Of a stretch of DNA of 64,000 nucleotides, positions 1-9,741 are shown one piece after another. How positions within the stretch are numbered: the stretch's first letter is position 1; each line of letters begins with the position of its first letter. Source of the stretch: Spirogloea muscicola (Eukaryota > Streptophyta > Zygnematophyceae > Spirogloeales > Spirogloeaceae). The stretch lies in assembly GCA_009602725.1 (NCBI GenBank), contig WELB01000011.1, forward strand, positions 344,605 to 408,604, written 5' to 3'. Below the pieces are notes generated by a model. That model had not been told where the DNA came from, ran no database searches, and saw only the letters and a list, made by a program, of their open reading frames with translations. Position numbers and translations under genes: made by a program.

Positions 1-399
1 ACAGCGCTCCTACGACCCACTGGCTGATTCGAATGGTCCCCATCCCAAATGCTGGTTCACCCTGTCATCTCATCCAACACTTATCCTCGGTGGTCACTTG
101 CTGCTCTCCGACCTCTGTGGACCTTGTACATGCTTTCGTGGACTCGCCCTCCACAGCCCCCGCCCCGTCTGGACGTGCTGCTGCTCCCATCACCTCATCA
201 TCCCACGCACAGCCCACCAACAAGAGCTTACTCATACCCGCCTCACTTCCTCTCCTTGCTCAGGCTCGACGCACCTCGACCAGTCTTACCCAGCGCCTTT
301 GCACTCAATACCTGCTCAAACCCAAAGCTGTTCACCACCATCCATAGTGTCAACTATATGCTTGCGCACCCAGACCATCCACTAGCTCATTGAGGAGAA
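1..399. other. Upstream region of the racemase gene, pyrimidine-rich
   Basis: This stretch is rich in C and T with many CCT/CTC runs and has no convincing coding frame; the short open frames across it overlap each other and resemble nothing. It is the likely promoter and leader of the gene that starts at 400. C/T-rich leaders are common before filamentous-fungal genes, which bears on the origin question raised in the findings, but this is only a weak impression. Confidence 0.4.
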
Positions 400-1230
400 A
401 TGGAGGCCACCACAGAGAAATCAGCTACCACGCCGATAAAACTGCTATGGATCAACCCGGTCACCACGTCCATGTACAACAAGCCCTTCTCCGACATGAT
501 TGCAAGAGTGAAGTCCCCTCATGTGGAGGTGCACGTTGTCTCGCTCCACCTGCCCGGGAAGAACATCACCAACCTCGAGTTCCGCGCCAGTGAAGCTGCC
601 ATCACTCAGCCCGTCCTTCACCTGGCGCACCACGCCGGCAAGAACGACTTCGACGGATGCGCCATCCCCTGCTTCTATGACACCGCCCTCAAGGAGGCGC
701 GAGAGGTCTGCGGAGGTATGGTCGTCAGCGCCCCTTGCGAAGCCTCGCTCATCGCAATCACCGGCATCTGCAACCGTTTCTCTGTCATCATCGGCGTCGA
801 GAAATGGCAGGTCCAGATGGAAGACACCATTCGCGAATACGGATACGGGAACCGAGTCGTCTCCTTTGAAAAGCTCGGCCTGCATGTCGACGAATTCCAG
901 ATGGACCCGGAAGAGACGAGGAAGAGGATGAGGAAGGCGGTTGAAAGGGCCAAGGAGGCCGGGGCCGAGGCCGTCATTCTCGGATGCACAATCGAGTTCG
1001 GCTTCTACGCCACTCTCCAGGACGAGTATGGCATCCCTGTCATAGACGCCGCCTTCGCCTGCTACGTCGACTTGGAGCGCAAGGCGATGAACAAAGCGCA
1101 ATTCGGTTGGACAACGAGCGGAGTTGGCAGCTTGGAGCCACCGAGTGAGGAGGACATTGAGAAGAGTGGCATCTATGCCGGGGAGCCGCCAATTGATATA
1201 GAGAGTGTTGTCATAATTCCTCGGAAGTAG
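400..1230 (+). CDS. Asp/Glu/hydantoin racemase family protein, intronless
   Basis: A 276-residue single-exon frame. The family consists of two-domain enzymes that racemise or isomerise small acids and hydantoins with two cysteines facing each other across the active site. Both are visible: Cys91 in IPCFYD, matching the first catalytic cysteine, and Cys196 in LGCTIEFGF, matching the second (family form LGC-x-G/E). The N-terminal strand LLWINPVTT is the usual NPN/NPVT substrate loop of hydantoin racemases, and length is close to the family norm of about 240-280. The start at 400 follows GAGGAGAAATGG; an ATG at 390 is in another frame. The substrate cannot be read from sequence. Unlike most other genes in the window it has no intron, so bacterial or fungal origin by transfer, or contamination, must be considered. 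Confidence 0.85.
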   Translation: MEATTEKSATTPIKLLWINPVTTSMYNKPFSDMIARVKSPHVEVHVVSLHLPGKNITNLEFRASEAAITQPVLHLAHHAGKNDFDGCAIPCFYDTALKEAREVCGGMVVSAPCEASLIAITGICNRFSVIIGVEKWQVQMEDTIREYGYGNRVVSFEKLGLHVDEFQMDPEETRKRMRKAVERAKEAGAEAVILGCTIEFGFYATLQDEYGIPVIDAAFACYVDLERKAMNKAQFGWTTSGVGSLEPPSEEDIEKSGIYAGEPPIDIESVVIIPRK

Positions 1231-3314
1231 GACAATGGGGCCACAGCAGCACTACTTAGCCTAGCTGGAAATCTTGTATATTTCAGAGTGTGATACTTCA
1301 ATTCGTTCTTGTTCATCGAAGCCAGGGTTTTGTATTATTCGGATCTTAACATATATAAATTCAACAATGACCGATGTAACAAAGCCTGCTTAGTTCTCCA
1401 GATGCTGAAATCAATTCCTAGTGCAAAAATCTGATGCCTAGATGCCGTTTGAGCCCAATCACTGATCTGTGATGATCTTTGGTCTCTGTGCCAGACATCA
1501 GCACCATCAGCACCACCGGACCTCACCTGGCCAGTCAGCCCTTTGATGGACCATAACTTTGCTGGGTAGGTCACCAGCACAAACGGTCGCTCGATTGCTT
1601 TTCATATACAATCTGCAGCTTACTTCAACTGACACTAGCAGCAAGTTACTGGCGTCGTTCCTATCCAAAAGCTTCACCAAGCTCTTGTCGATTGTAGGAG
1701 CTATGAGTGGTGTGAACAGTGGGCAGGGATGTGTTGTGCTCACAACCTAAGGATAAGAGAAGCTCCTCATTGAAGCTCATGAGACAGGAGACAGAGATAG
1801 GAGATAGGAGACAGCAGTGAGCTCTTCCAAAGGGGGGAGCCGTCAAAAGATAGCCCAAAAACAATGGACAAGGTCCAAAGGGCTGAAAAACGCCAAAACC
1901 ACACAGCTATGCAAGAGACTACAGACAGGAGTCCCATGATAGTTGTCACATTGAAAAACGTTTGCACTCCCGGATCATTTTGAAATGGATTATAAGACTC
2001 AAAGAGTGTATCAGCTGAGCATGCGCACCCCTGGTCAAATAAGGACATCGCAGCAGTATTTGCAGAAAACTATCAGCTAAGCACTACCTTATCATTTGAG
2101 AAGTTGGTCATGTAGGAAACTCGGCCCTAGTATGAGCAGGCTCTCCTCCTCTACTCGAACGAGGTCAACACCACACATGCGAGCACCCATGCACACCGCC
2201 TCCACAGCCAGACCATGGCAGCAATGACATTGTTACTGATGTCGGCACGTGGCAGGCCACCTCAATGTAGTTAAGCAGCAACGCTGCTGCTCCACTGGCA
2301 TGAGCTTAAGTCGCTTTTTGCTTGCTCAAAGTACCCTTGCAGGCTCCTACTTGAGATAATGATCCATACATTGTCCAATCACCAGTATGAACTGTCACTT
2401 GGCACTGCACTGCAAGGGGTTGACCCCATTGATTGAGACAAGTCTGTAAGGGAGTAGAGAACTCATCTACTTCCATCTTCAATAACTGGCGGCCAATCTG
2501 CTCATCTGCACGTGGGCTGCAGTATCCACCATCGTGAGCAGCCAGCCGAGGCTTGGATATCTTGGCTCGATGAGGACAAACGTGCTGCTGGCCACCAACT
2601 TTCCATGTATCAAACATATTATTGGGCCCACTCCTTTTGAGTAGGAAACTTAGGCATCCAACCCCTGCTGCTACTACTCTCAGCTACACTTTGCCTCATC
2701 TTGGACACAGAAAAGACGTAGTAGCTCTCTTCAACATTCTTCACTGTACAATCTGTGATTGGCCAAAGGAGGAACAACCATCCGGGTTAGAAGGCATTGC
2801 CCATAAGCATCCTTATCAGCTCCTATAATGCAGGCTTCAAATACCATATACATCAGCTGGAGGCTGGCCAGACCAATGCTGAAGATAAACCATACATGAG
2901 GAGTGCCCAACAAGCAATCACCATATGCCAAGGCTTTGGTGCAAGGTGAAGGCATGCGAAGGCGCTAGACTATTGACATGCCCATGGAAATGCCTTTGCA
3001 AGCCAGCTAAGAGCCCGCCCAAGCCCGCGCAAGCAGTTGCTCACCGCTCAGAGCCTGTCGTCTGGGCGCACATTGAGCGAGGAGGTCAACCAGCTCCAGT
3101 AACTGGAAAAGCGTGGTGCGTGTTCATCGAACTAATAAATGCAATGCGACGATGATACCTGCGGCCGTCTTGTTGCAAACTTGGTCCTCTTCGCCTGCGT
3201 GGCTGCCTCAAGAGTAGCACTTGTGCACAAGAGCAGCAGCTCTATGAAATATCACGCACACTCAGCGAGGAGTGGGAGAAGTCTTTGTAGCTGAGCTGCC
3301 TACCATAGGCCCTG
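1231..3314. other. Intergenic region with one retroelement tail
   Basis: No gene could be supported here. AT-richer sequence follows the racemase stop, with a possible 3' UTR up to about 1370. A decayed family C retroelement tail lies at about 1745-1925 on the minus strand. The remainder, 1930-3300, shows scattered short frames only, with no conserved motif that I recognise. Confidence 0.5.
1745..1925 (-). mobile_element. Retroelement family C 3' tail fragment
   Basis: Read on the minus strand it gives the phrase TTTTTCAGCCCTTTGGACC followed by a decayed hairpin and CCCCCTTTGGAAGAGCTC, the same order as the better tails near 33480-33555 and 32680-32810. No coding part is attached. Confidence 0.6.
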
Positions 3315-6300
3315 CTACATGAGCACGGTGCACATGGCATCGGCAATCCTGCGAGCAGCTCCAGAGGGGCCCATCCTTCGCGTCCCATTGCTGGTTACTT
3401 GCTCCAGCAGGCTCTTGTCAGACAGGACTCTTGATATCACGCATGCCACCTCGCTCGGGCTTCGGCAGAAGAAGACCTGCAGGCATTTAGCAACCAATGC
3501 TGCAGGCGGCTTACATGTACTCGCAGTAAATTACAAGGGATAAGAGAAGCTCAAAGTCAATCTGTATGATGTGGTCTTGCAAAGGCACAATGTCTCAGCT
3601 GTAACCTTGGCCTTCATTGATGGTAAAGAAGGCATCTCCAGTGCAAGAAGAGGCTAACTAAGACAAGGCAGCTCTCCTGTCAATAAGCAGAGTAGTTACC
3701 GAAGAGCCTAAAAGGCGAGCCTGTGCTTCAGCGAAAGCAAATGTGAATTGTGGCCCGCATCCAGGAAGAGTGAAGGCTGGCTTGCCTAAACCAACCTGAC
3801 AAAGGAAAATGCGTGTCTGATCTTGAGCTGCCTGCAGCATGTTGCTAAAGTATACTGCTTGTGGCATGCTCAGCACCCAATCGGAAGGTTTAAATGTGCA
3901 ATGGGCGAGAGCAGACACACACACGCTGGATCAATGCTGCAAGGGGTTGCAATACATGGGTGCTCACAAGCTGCTCCGTGGCCGTGCCTGCCATTGCCAG
4001 GCCACCATCGGCGAGCTGGAGGCAGTCGCTGAAGCTTCCTTGACTGAGGACCAACACTGTCTCTGCGTGGTCCTCATGTGCGGCCTGACAGGAGCTCCTT
4101 GCGGCTTCAACCTAAACGTCAGCTCCAGAGAAGCCTGCTGCTGTCCAGGTCCACTGGCAAGTGAATGCCGATTTGTCTCGCCTTTCCTGTCACGGATTCC
4201 CTCAGATGTTGAAATGGCCCTGATGGCGTTACAGTGTCTGACGCTTTCAGGGCCCATAATCTTGACAGAAGTAGGATCACTGGCCACCCCCTTCGCTAAG
4301 TCGGACTGATCACCTCCAAAGCCACGTGCTTTTCCCGCTGATGGCTTGAACAGATTGTGTATAGCATGAATCTGAGAAGAGTTTCGAGCTGCAGCAGTGG
4401 AAGTTGCAGCCTCCCAAATGCTGCAGTCATCTGATCGCCAACTGTGCTCGGTGAGGACCTTGACAAGCCTGCCCATATCACCAGAAGGGGCCACAGGAAC
4501 AAGAATGATGAGGCCTCTAGGTTGCAGCAGGTCCGCAGCCTCCATGACCACCTGGAGGAGCAGCTGGAAGTTGGCATATACCTGTCAAATGGCAGGTCAA
4601 CCAATATTCCAGATCAAGTCATATCACATCACCTTCGTACCTCCGCTAGCTCTGCAATAGTAAATTCATGCCCCTTTGAGTAAAGCCATCTCTGACACAC
4701 AATCTTAAACCGACAGCCTAGACTTAACTTGCAGATAATCCCATGATGAAGGTCCTCTGTACCTCCGGGGAGCGGGAGCCAGGAAGCAAGCAGAGGCAGG
4801 CAGCCTGGGACTTGTGCAGCATCTGGTGCCTTAAACTCCCTGTTGCAGCCAAGCCGTCCATCATGGGGTTACCAAGGTCTTTGACCTGTTCCATTGCCAA
4901 CAGAGCACGCCATACATTCATCTTAGTGCCACCTTATCGTTCTATTCCTCCCAACTCACTAACTACGGGAGTCATAACCACTGCCCAACCTGGCTTCTTC
5001 GGCAGCTTACCTTGCTGTGAGCCTCAAGCGGAAGGGCCGCCTTTAAGGTCTCCGTAGTGAGGGTATCACGTGGCACAACCAGCCTGGTACAGTGCAGACT
5101 GCTCATGAGTCAAAGTATGTCCAGTTCTTATTTGCTGGCCATGACAGCATAAGGTTGCTGGCAAGCAAGCCATCAGTCATAAATTGAGGCACTTCGCTCA
5201 GCAGCTGCCTGTCACTACGCTAGCAGAGTTTGGTCAAGGTTGCAGATACTTGCATGCAATCTGCAGGTGCCATAAGCGCACGCTCCCATGGTAGATACAC
5301 GCTGCTGGGAGACAGGAAAGCTTCCACTGCACATGAAAGATAGGCTCAAGTGACTCATTGCCAAGATTTTTGATTGCATCCAATTGGTACAAAGAAGAAG
5401 AACTTTCACATGTCGTGATGGCACTCTTTAATTGAAGAGACGAACTCTCAAGAGCAATAGCTATGGCTAACAATGCACTCAAGCTTGAGAGCAATGCGTG
5501 ACTGTGATAGGGCCTTGGGCGTTACAGGGGCTCCTGGTCGACTGCTGCAAGAGCTCGCCACTGCTGCCTCGGATGTAGTACTCGCTCTTGGCAGTCCCCA
5601 CGAAAGCATATCGCCCCTTGATGACAGCAGCACCCCGGTATTGTTGGCGTCGGGCACGGCTGGCCAACCATGCAAGAGCAAGGGGAAAGACATCTCCCAC
5701 AGCCAGTATAAGCGCCGCCGGGTTCTCTTGCTTCCACCTCCTCACTGCACGCCACTGACAGGCAATTCCTTTGCTGCAGAGGCACATTGTGCGCTGTTCA
5801 CAGTTGGAGGACTAGGCGCAGGCGGGCAGGTGCTGGTCGTGAGGTCTTACTTGGCCTACTGTGAGGGCGAGTAGCCCGGCCTGCACGTCACCCAGCAGCT
5901 GCTTCTGGTCCATGTAGAGAAACCTGAACGCCAACGAGAGCTGTGGTTGAGGGCCCTCTTCCTCTTCCTTTGACTTCACACTTCACTTCACAATTGATGT
6001 AATAACTGCGACTGATAACAGCAAGTGAGCTGTCCAGGAGGAAGATACCCGCCGCTCGGCATAGCCTTGGTCGGGCCGACGATGGGCATTCCAGCGCGCA
6101 GATAAGCAGTGCCCTCTCCCACGAGCGGCAAGGCGCTGATGTGAATGGCCTGCCTCTTCTCCTTGGCCAGCTTCTGCGCACGACCATGGCACACAGCCAA
6201 AGACCTCAGCGCCAGCACAAGATCAAGCGCTAGAGGAGACACGATGCGTCCCGCAATGACTATCGTTCGCCGGGGTCGCCACGACCTGCAACTCCTGTAG

Positions 6301-6627
6301 GACGCTGACCGCGATGGTGTCCTCCCCGTGGCCGTTGCTGAGGCACAGCAGCTGCAGCGTCTCCACATGCTCACGCTGCGCCTCGTTCTGCGCGCAGGAG
6401 CTCGAGTCAAGCCCGCTCGTAGTGACAGCCAGAGCCCTTTGGCCGGACGAGCGCCTCAGCACCGCCTGCTCATCGAAGCTGAGCCGGAGTGCTACTATTG
6501 AAGCAAGGACGCTCAAGCTGCACTTCACGCGCTTGAGTTGCCGCGAGGCCGCGTCAAGGTCATGGCCGCCTCGGAGAGCATCGGCGGCAGCGGCGGCGGC
6601 GGCGTCGGCGGGGGCGGCGGCGGCCAC
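3315..6627 (-). CDS. LpxB-related glycosyltransferase-like protein (cyanobacterial/plant type)
   Basis: Multi-exon minus-strand gene. Exons with matching phases are 6286-6627, 6049-6173, 5851-5923, 5526-5754, 5250-5326, about 5011-5090 (left end only), 4763-4885, 4581 to an unresolved end, 3968-4084, 3700-3795 and 3315-3476. Joined segments follow the lipid-A-disaccharide-synthase-related family of cyanobacteria and plants (TIGR03492-like): LSNGHGEDTIAV, ALPLVGEGTAY, GMPIVGPTKAMPSGG, YAFVGTAKSEYY, VYLPWERALM, LGNPMMDGL, LLPGSRSPE, MAGTATEQL, VGLGKPAFTLPG and MGPSGAARRIAD. This is a GT-B-fold family; LpxB itself joins two UDP-diacylglucosamine units, but the substrate of this branch is not known to me. 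The alanine-rich N-terminus could be a plastid transit peptide (inference). Unresolved are the junction between the exons ending at 5250 and 5011 and the end of the exon starting at 4581. The start lies 127 bases after the SF1 stop on the same strand. Confidence 0.85.
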
Positions 6628-6753
6628 GGAGGGCAGTCAGCTAGAGCCTGGGTGCTCCCAAGTACCTCGAGGCCGTCCTTGAGCTCAGCGTCGAGGCCAG
6701 CAGCCGGTTCCAGGGCACCGCGGCCAGAGCCGCGGCAGCCATGCGCCGCTCGC

Positions 6754-8496
6754 TTAGGCAGGCTCGCAGCCGCCGCCGCCGCCGCCGCCGCCGCCATCGC
6801 CCGCAGGGCCGTCCAGAGCCAGCGTAGGGCCCCGCGGCTGTGCCCGACCAACTTCGCCGCTGAACCCGCCACCGCCAGGCTCGGCGGGCTTCCCGCCCAG
6901 CTCCGCCAGAAAGGACTGGTACTCATCGTCCATCTTGTGGCCACCGCCGCGCCCGCCGGCCCCGCCCTTGACGGGGCAGTCAATTGTTGGGTGCCCGCCA
7001 TCGCCGCAGATACGACACAGCACGTCCGACTTGAAGGTAGAATGACGGGCGGGGCAGTTGTACTGCCGGTGGCCCGGCTCGCCGCAGAGCCGACAGAACT
7101 CGTCATCTCTGATTGTGCCATTAAGCGCCGCAAGCTCTCGCAGCTGCATACGTTTGTGCTCGTTGCGCCCCTCCTCGACCGGGATCAGGAGCTTCGCCAC
7201 CATGTCGGCAGCCTCCTCCATAGCATCCTGCGAATCCGCCTCCACAAGTACGTGCAGATCCTCGTTCTCGGACGGATCAGGCTTCAGGTCCCTACGGCCC
7301 TGCTGGTAAGCCTGTATAGAAGAAAGACATGAAAGGTAGACCCAGTATCAACGAACCGAAACTCGAGAGAATACTATGAACAGGTGCCAGTTGATGAGTC
7401 ACCAGTGATCTCTGTACAGCCTTGCCACTAGCACCAGAACAACTTACGAGTAGCTGGGTAAAATGGGCGATTCAAGTGCAAAGCAGCCAATAAGGATACT
7501 TGGACCAGACTGTTGTCCCAGTGAATGGAGTCTTCAGTTCAAGCCTGGCCGTCATACCTGAGAGCGCCCCTCCTTGACAGATCCCTTTCCCCTGATGACG
7601 ATCTTGGCCCCCGTCTCGCGCTCCATACGCTTCTGAGTATTGCCGCGCGGCCCGATGATAAGTCCGATGAAATTGTAGCCAGGGAACTGGTTGACGGGAA
7701 TGAAGAGCTTCTTGTAGAACTTGGGCGGCTTGTAGTCGGCGGGCGGCTTGAAGGAGGGGCTCTTCTTGATGAGCTCGGCAATCGTCTCCTGGCGCTCGCG
7801 CGTGAGGCGCTCGCGAGCGCGGTACTCGCGCGTGTTGATGCGGATGCCCATGTTGTCGTACACAGGCTCTGGCGATGGCGAGCGCGCGCCCTCGGGGCGG
7901 TCGTCCAGCACCTGGCCGGTCTGGAGCTTGCGGTTGATCTCCAGTAGGCGGATGTTGAGCGCCTGGACCTCTGGGTCGAGGTCGACGCCGCCGGTGAGCT
8001 CCTTGACAAAGTCCGGCAGCTGGATCTTGGACAGGATCTCGGCGGACAGCTGGCTCGGGTTGGCCGGCTCCTCGGCCCACCGGGTCTTGCGCTTGCGGCC
8101 GGAGCCATCGCCGCCCTCGTTGCCATCCTCCTGCGGCTCCCACCGGCTCCGGCGCCGCCTCGCCGACCCCCCGTCGCCCACATCCGTGCCGGGGCCGTCC
8201 CCGGTGCCGCCGACGGTCGGAGTGCCCGCCGGCGTGGCCCCGGGCCCCTGATCGCTGTGGGCCCCGTTCTGGCCGGGCCACTCCGGCAACGCCGGCTGCT
8301 GGCGGTACGCTTCGCCTCCTTGCGGCTGCTGCTGCGGAGGCGGCGGGTGCTGCGGCGACGCCTGCTGCGACGGCGGCTGCTGCTGGTAGAACGCGGGCGC
8401 CTGGCCCGGCCAGCCCATGCCCTGGTGCTGCTGCTGCTGGAAGCCCTCGCTCTCCAGCCCGGCCAGGAAGCTCTCGGCGGCCGCCGCCGCCTCCAT
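6754..8496 (-). CDS. SF1: Splicing factor 1 / branchpoint-binding protein
   Basis: Two exons, 7558-8496 and 6754-7311, in phase, giving about 498 residues. SF1/BBP binds the branchpoint sequence and U2AF during early spliceosome assembly in the nucleus. In order: a Gln/Pro-rich N-terminus; U2AF-ligand tryptophans in RRRRSRWEP and KRKTRWAEE; the helix-hairpin region with the SPSP phospho-motif ([12 protein letters not shown]); the KH-QUA2 domain ([17 protein letters not shown], then GKGSVKEG); two CCHC zinc knuckles ([15 protein letters not shown] and [15 protein letters not shown]); and [14 protein letters not shown] near the Gly-rich end. Land-plant SF1 usually adds a C-terminal RRM; none is present before the TAA at 6754. 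The ATG at 8496 is preferred because an upstream in-frame ATG runs through the N at 8523. The intron (7312-7557) interrupts the end of the KH domain. Confidence 0.95.
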
Positions 8497-8526
8497 GGCG
8501 TGCCGCGCGGGCGGCCACCAATNCAC

Positions 8527-8850
8527 AAGAGCTAGTCAATTGCCGTCCGGTATTCGAGCGTCAGCTAGCGACCTCTATGTGCTGACTCGTGGTTACTGAG
8601 CGGGTCAGCTTAGCAGCAGGTGACGTACATTTGTCCAATGTGCTTGCCTTTGTACTTGGCCACACATGGCCTCCCCATCTCTTAATATACACGCATTTTC
8701 TACTGGTAGAGTCTTTCTTCCTTCTATATGGCGGCTACGGGAGGGGAATTTCGTGTATTTGGAACAAACGTAGGCCAAATGGCCAAGTACCAAGGCAAGC
8801 ACAACTAAAGATATACATAAGCTACAGCAGATTGACCCGCGGAGACTGCG
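8527..8850. mobile_element. Retroelement family B ends, inverted pair
   Basis: On the plus strand, about 8531-8602 encodes the coding end (ASDLYVLTRGY-stop) and 8603-8700 the family B tail (GGGTCAGCTTAGCAGCAGG ... TACTTGGCCACACATGGCC). From about 8750 to 8850 a second copy runs on the minus strand (read there as ACTTGGCCATTTGGCCTAC, then towards GGGTCAATCTGCTG). The two tails face each other, so the unit is a short imperfect inverted repeat lying just upstream of SF1. Matching family B copies occur at 39193-39405, 39690-40060, 49040-49560 and 50570-51160. Confidence 0.7.
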
Positions 8851-8854
8851 GCTA

Positions 8855-9100
8855 TCATTGAGTCTGCAGCGCTCCCAGGTACTCGCGACTCACCAGCGTC
8901 TTGGTCGTGCATTAGCCCAGGCTAGTGGCTTCCGTGGTGGTGGTTTGGCTCCTCAGTATAGCTTGTCAGATATGCATGTGCTCACTCGGGGATATTTAGT
9001 GTCCCCCTTAGCCGGCTCATTACCCAGTTGACAGGACCTTTGTAAGGCTAGAATTGGCCTCTCTTTCAATTTCATGCGCACCGCGCGCCTTCTCTTCTAT
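8855..9100 (+). mobile_element. Retroelement family A coding end and 3' tail
   Basis: The frame from about 8876 reads SLQRSQVLATHQRLGRALAQ, then LSDMHVLTRGY and the short extension LVSPLAGSLPS before TGA. It is the C-terminus of a retroelement protein also seen at 15660-15735 (minus) and 21450-21530 (plus). The tail after it, TTTGTAAGGCTAGAATTGGCC then TTTCATGCGCACCGCGCGCC (9040-9092), is the short repeat scattered through the window. Confidence 0.7.
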
Positions 9101-9741
9101 TTTGGGATAGCTAACAGTTGCTCACACTGGGGGGACACTGGCATGGCGTTCACACTTGCTCCTTCACGTCTGTCTTGATCTGAGGCCAGCAGAGTCACAG
9201 CGTGCTCATATCATGTGGAGTTAAAGACAAAGGGAGGTCTGCAATGAGCGGCAGTGTTGTGTGCATGCAATGAGCTGCGGCAGGCTCCCACAACATCAGC
9301 ATCATCACACGAGCTCGGGGCATTGAGATCCCTGCAGGCAACATGGAGGTTCTACAAGAATTTTGAATGTATCACCCACATGTTGAGCAGCAACAATGGC
9401 CTCCTTGATCAGATGGACGCAAGAACGCGCCTTTGCGCGTAAATCACTGTTATTTTGTAGACTTCGACAGCGATTTTCTGCTCTCTTCTCTAACGACTGG
9501 CTGGCCCATGATTGATAGCGCTTGCCAAGATGGTGAGCAAATGGGGTCCATGACTACAGATGCCACAACATCAGTTTTGGGCCTACAGATCGACCCCAAA
9601 ATGCAGACACCACTCCAGAAACTCGCACTAATCAGCAAACTGCAAGTGTGGGCCCAGCTGTGCGTTCAGATGGGCAAAAAGAATATTCAGAAGAAAGAAG
9701 AGGTGTAAGTGGCGTATAGGTGTCCAAGATTCGAAGAAACG
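9101..9741. other. Intergenic region between a retroelement fragment and FBPase
   Basis: No gene supported. A short frame at 9433-9708 (+) has no family resemblance and lies just downstream of the FBPase stop, so it is probably FBPase 3' UTR sequence read on the wrong strand. Confidence 0.4.

Noticed and set aside
445-1101. Long minus-strand frame opposite the racemase
   Set aside because: It is antisense to a frame with clear family motifs; its composition is what the reverse strand of a GC-rich gene gives.
6173-6286. A frameshift in the LpxB-related gene between HGEDTIAV and LPLVGEG
   Set aside because: A 112-base GT-AG intron from 6285 to 6174 joins the two in exact phase, so no frameshift is needed.
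7472-8539. Long Arg/Ala-rich frames in two other phases of the SF1 exon
   Set aside because: Shadow frames of the SF1 coding exon; no motif, and they cannot splice to the zinc-knuckle exon.
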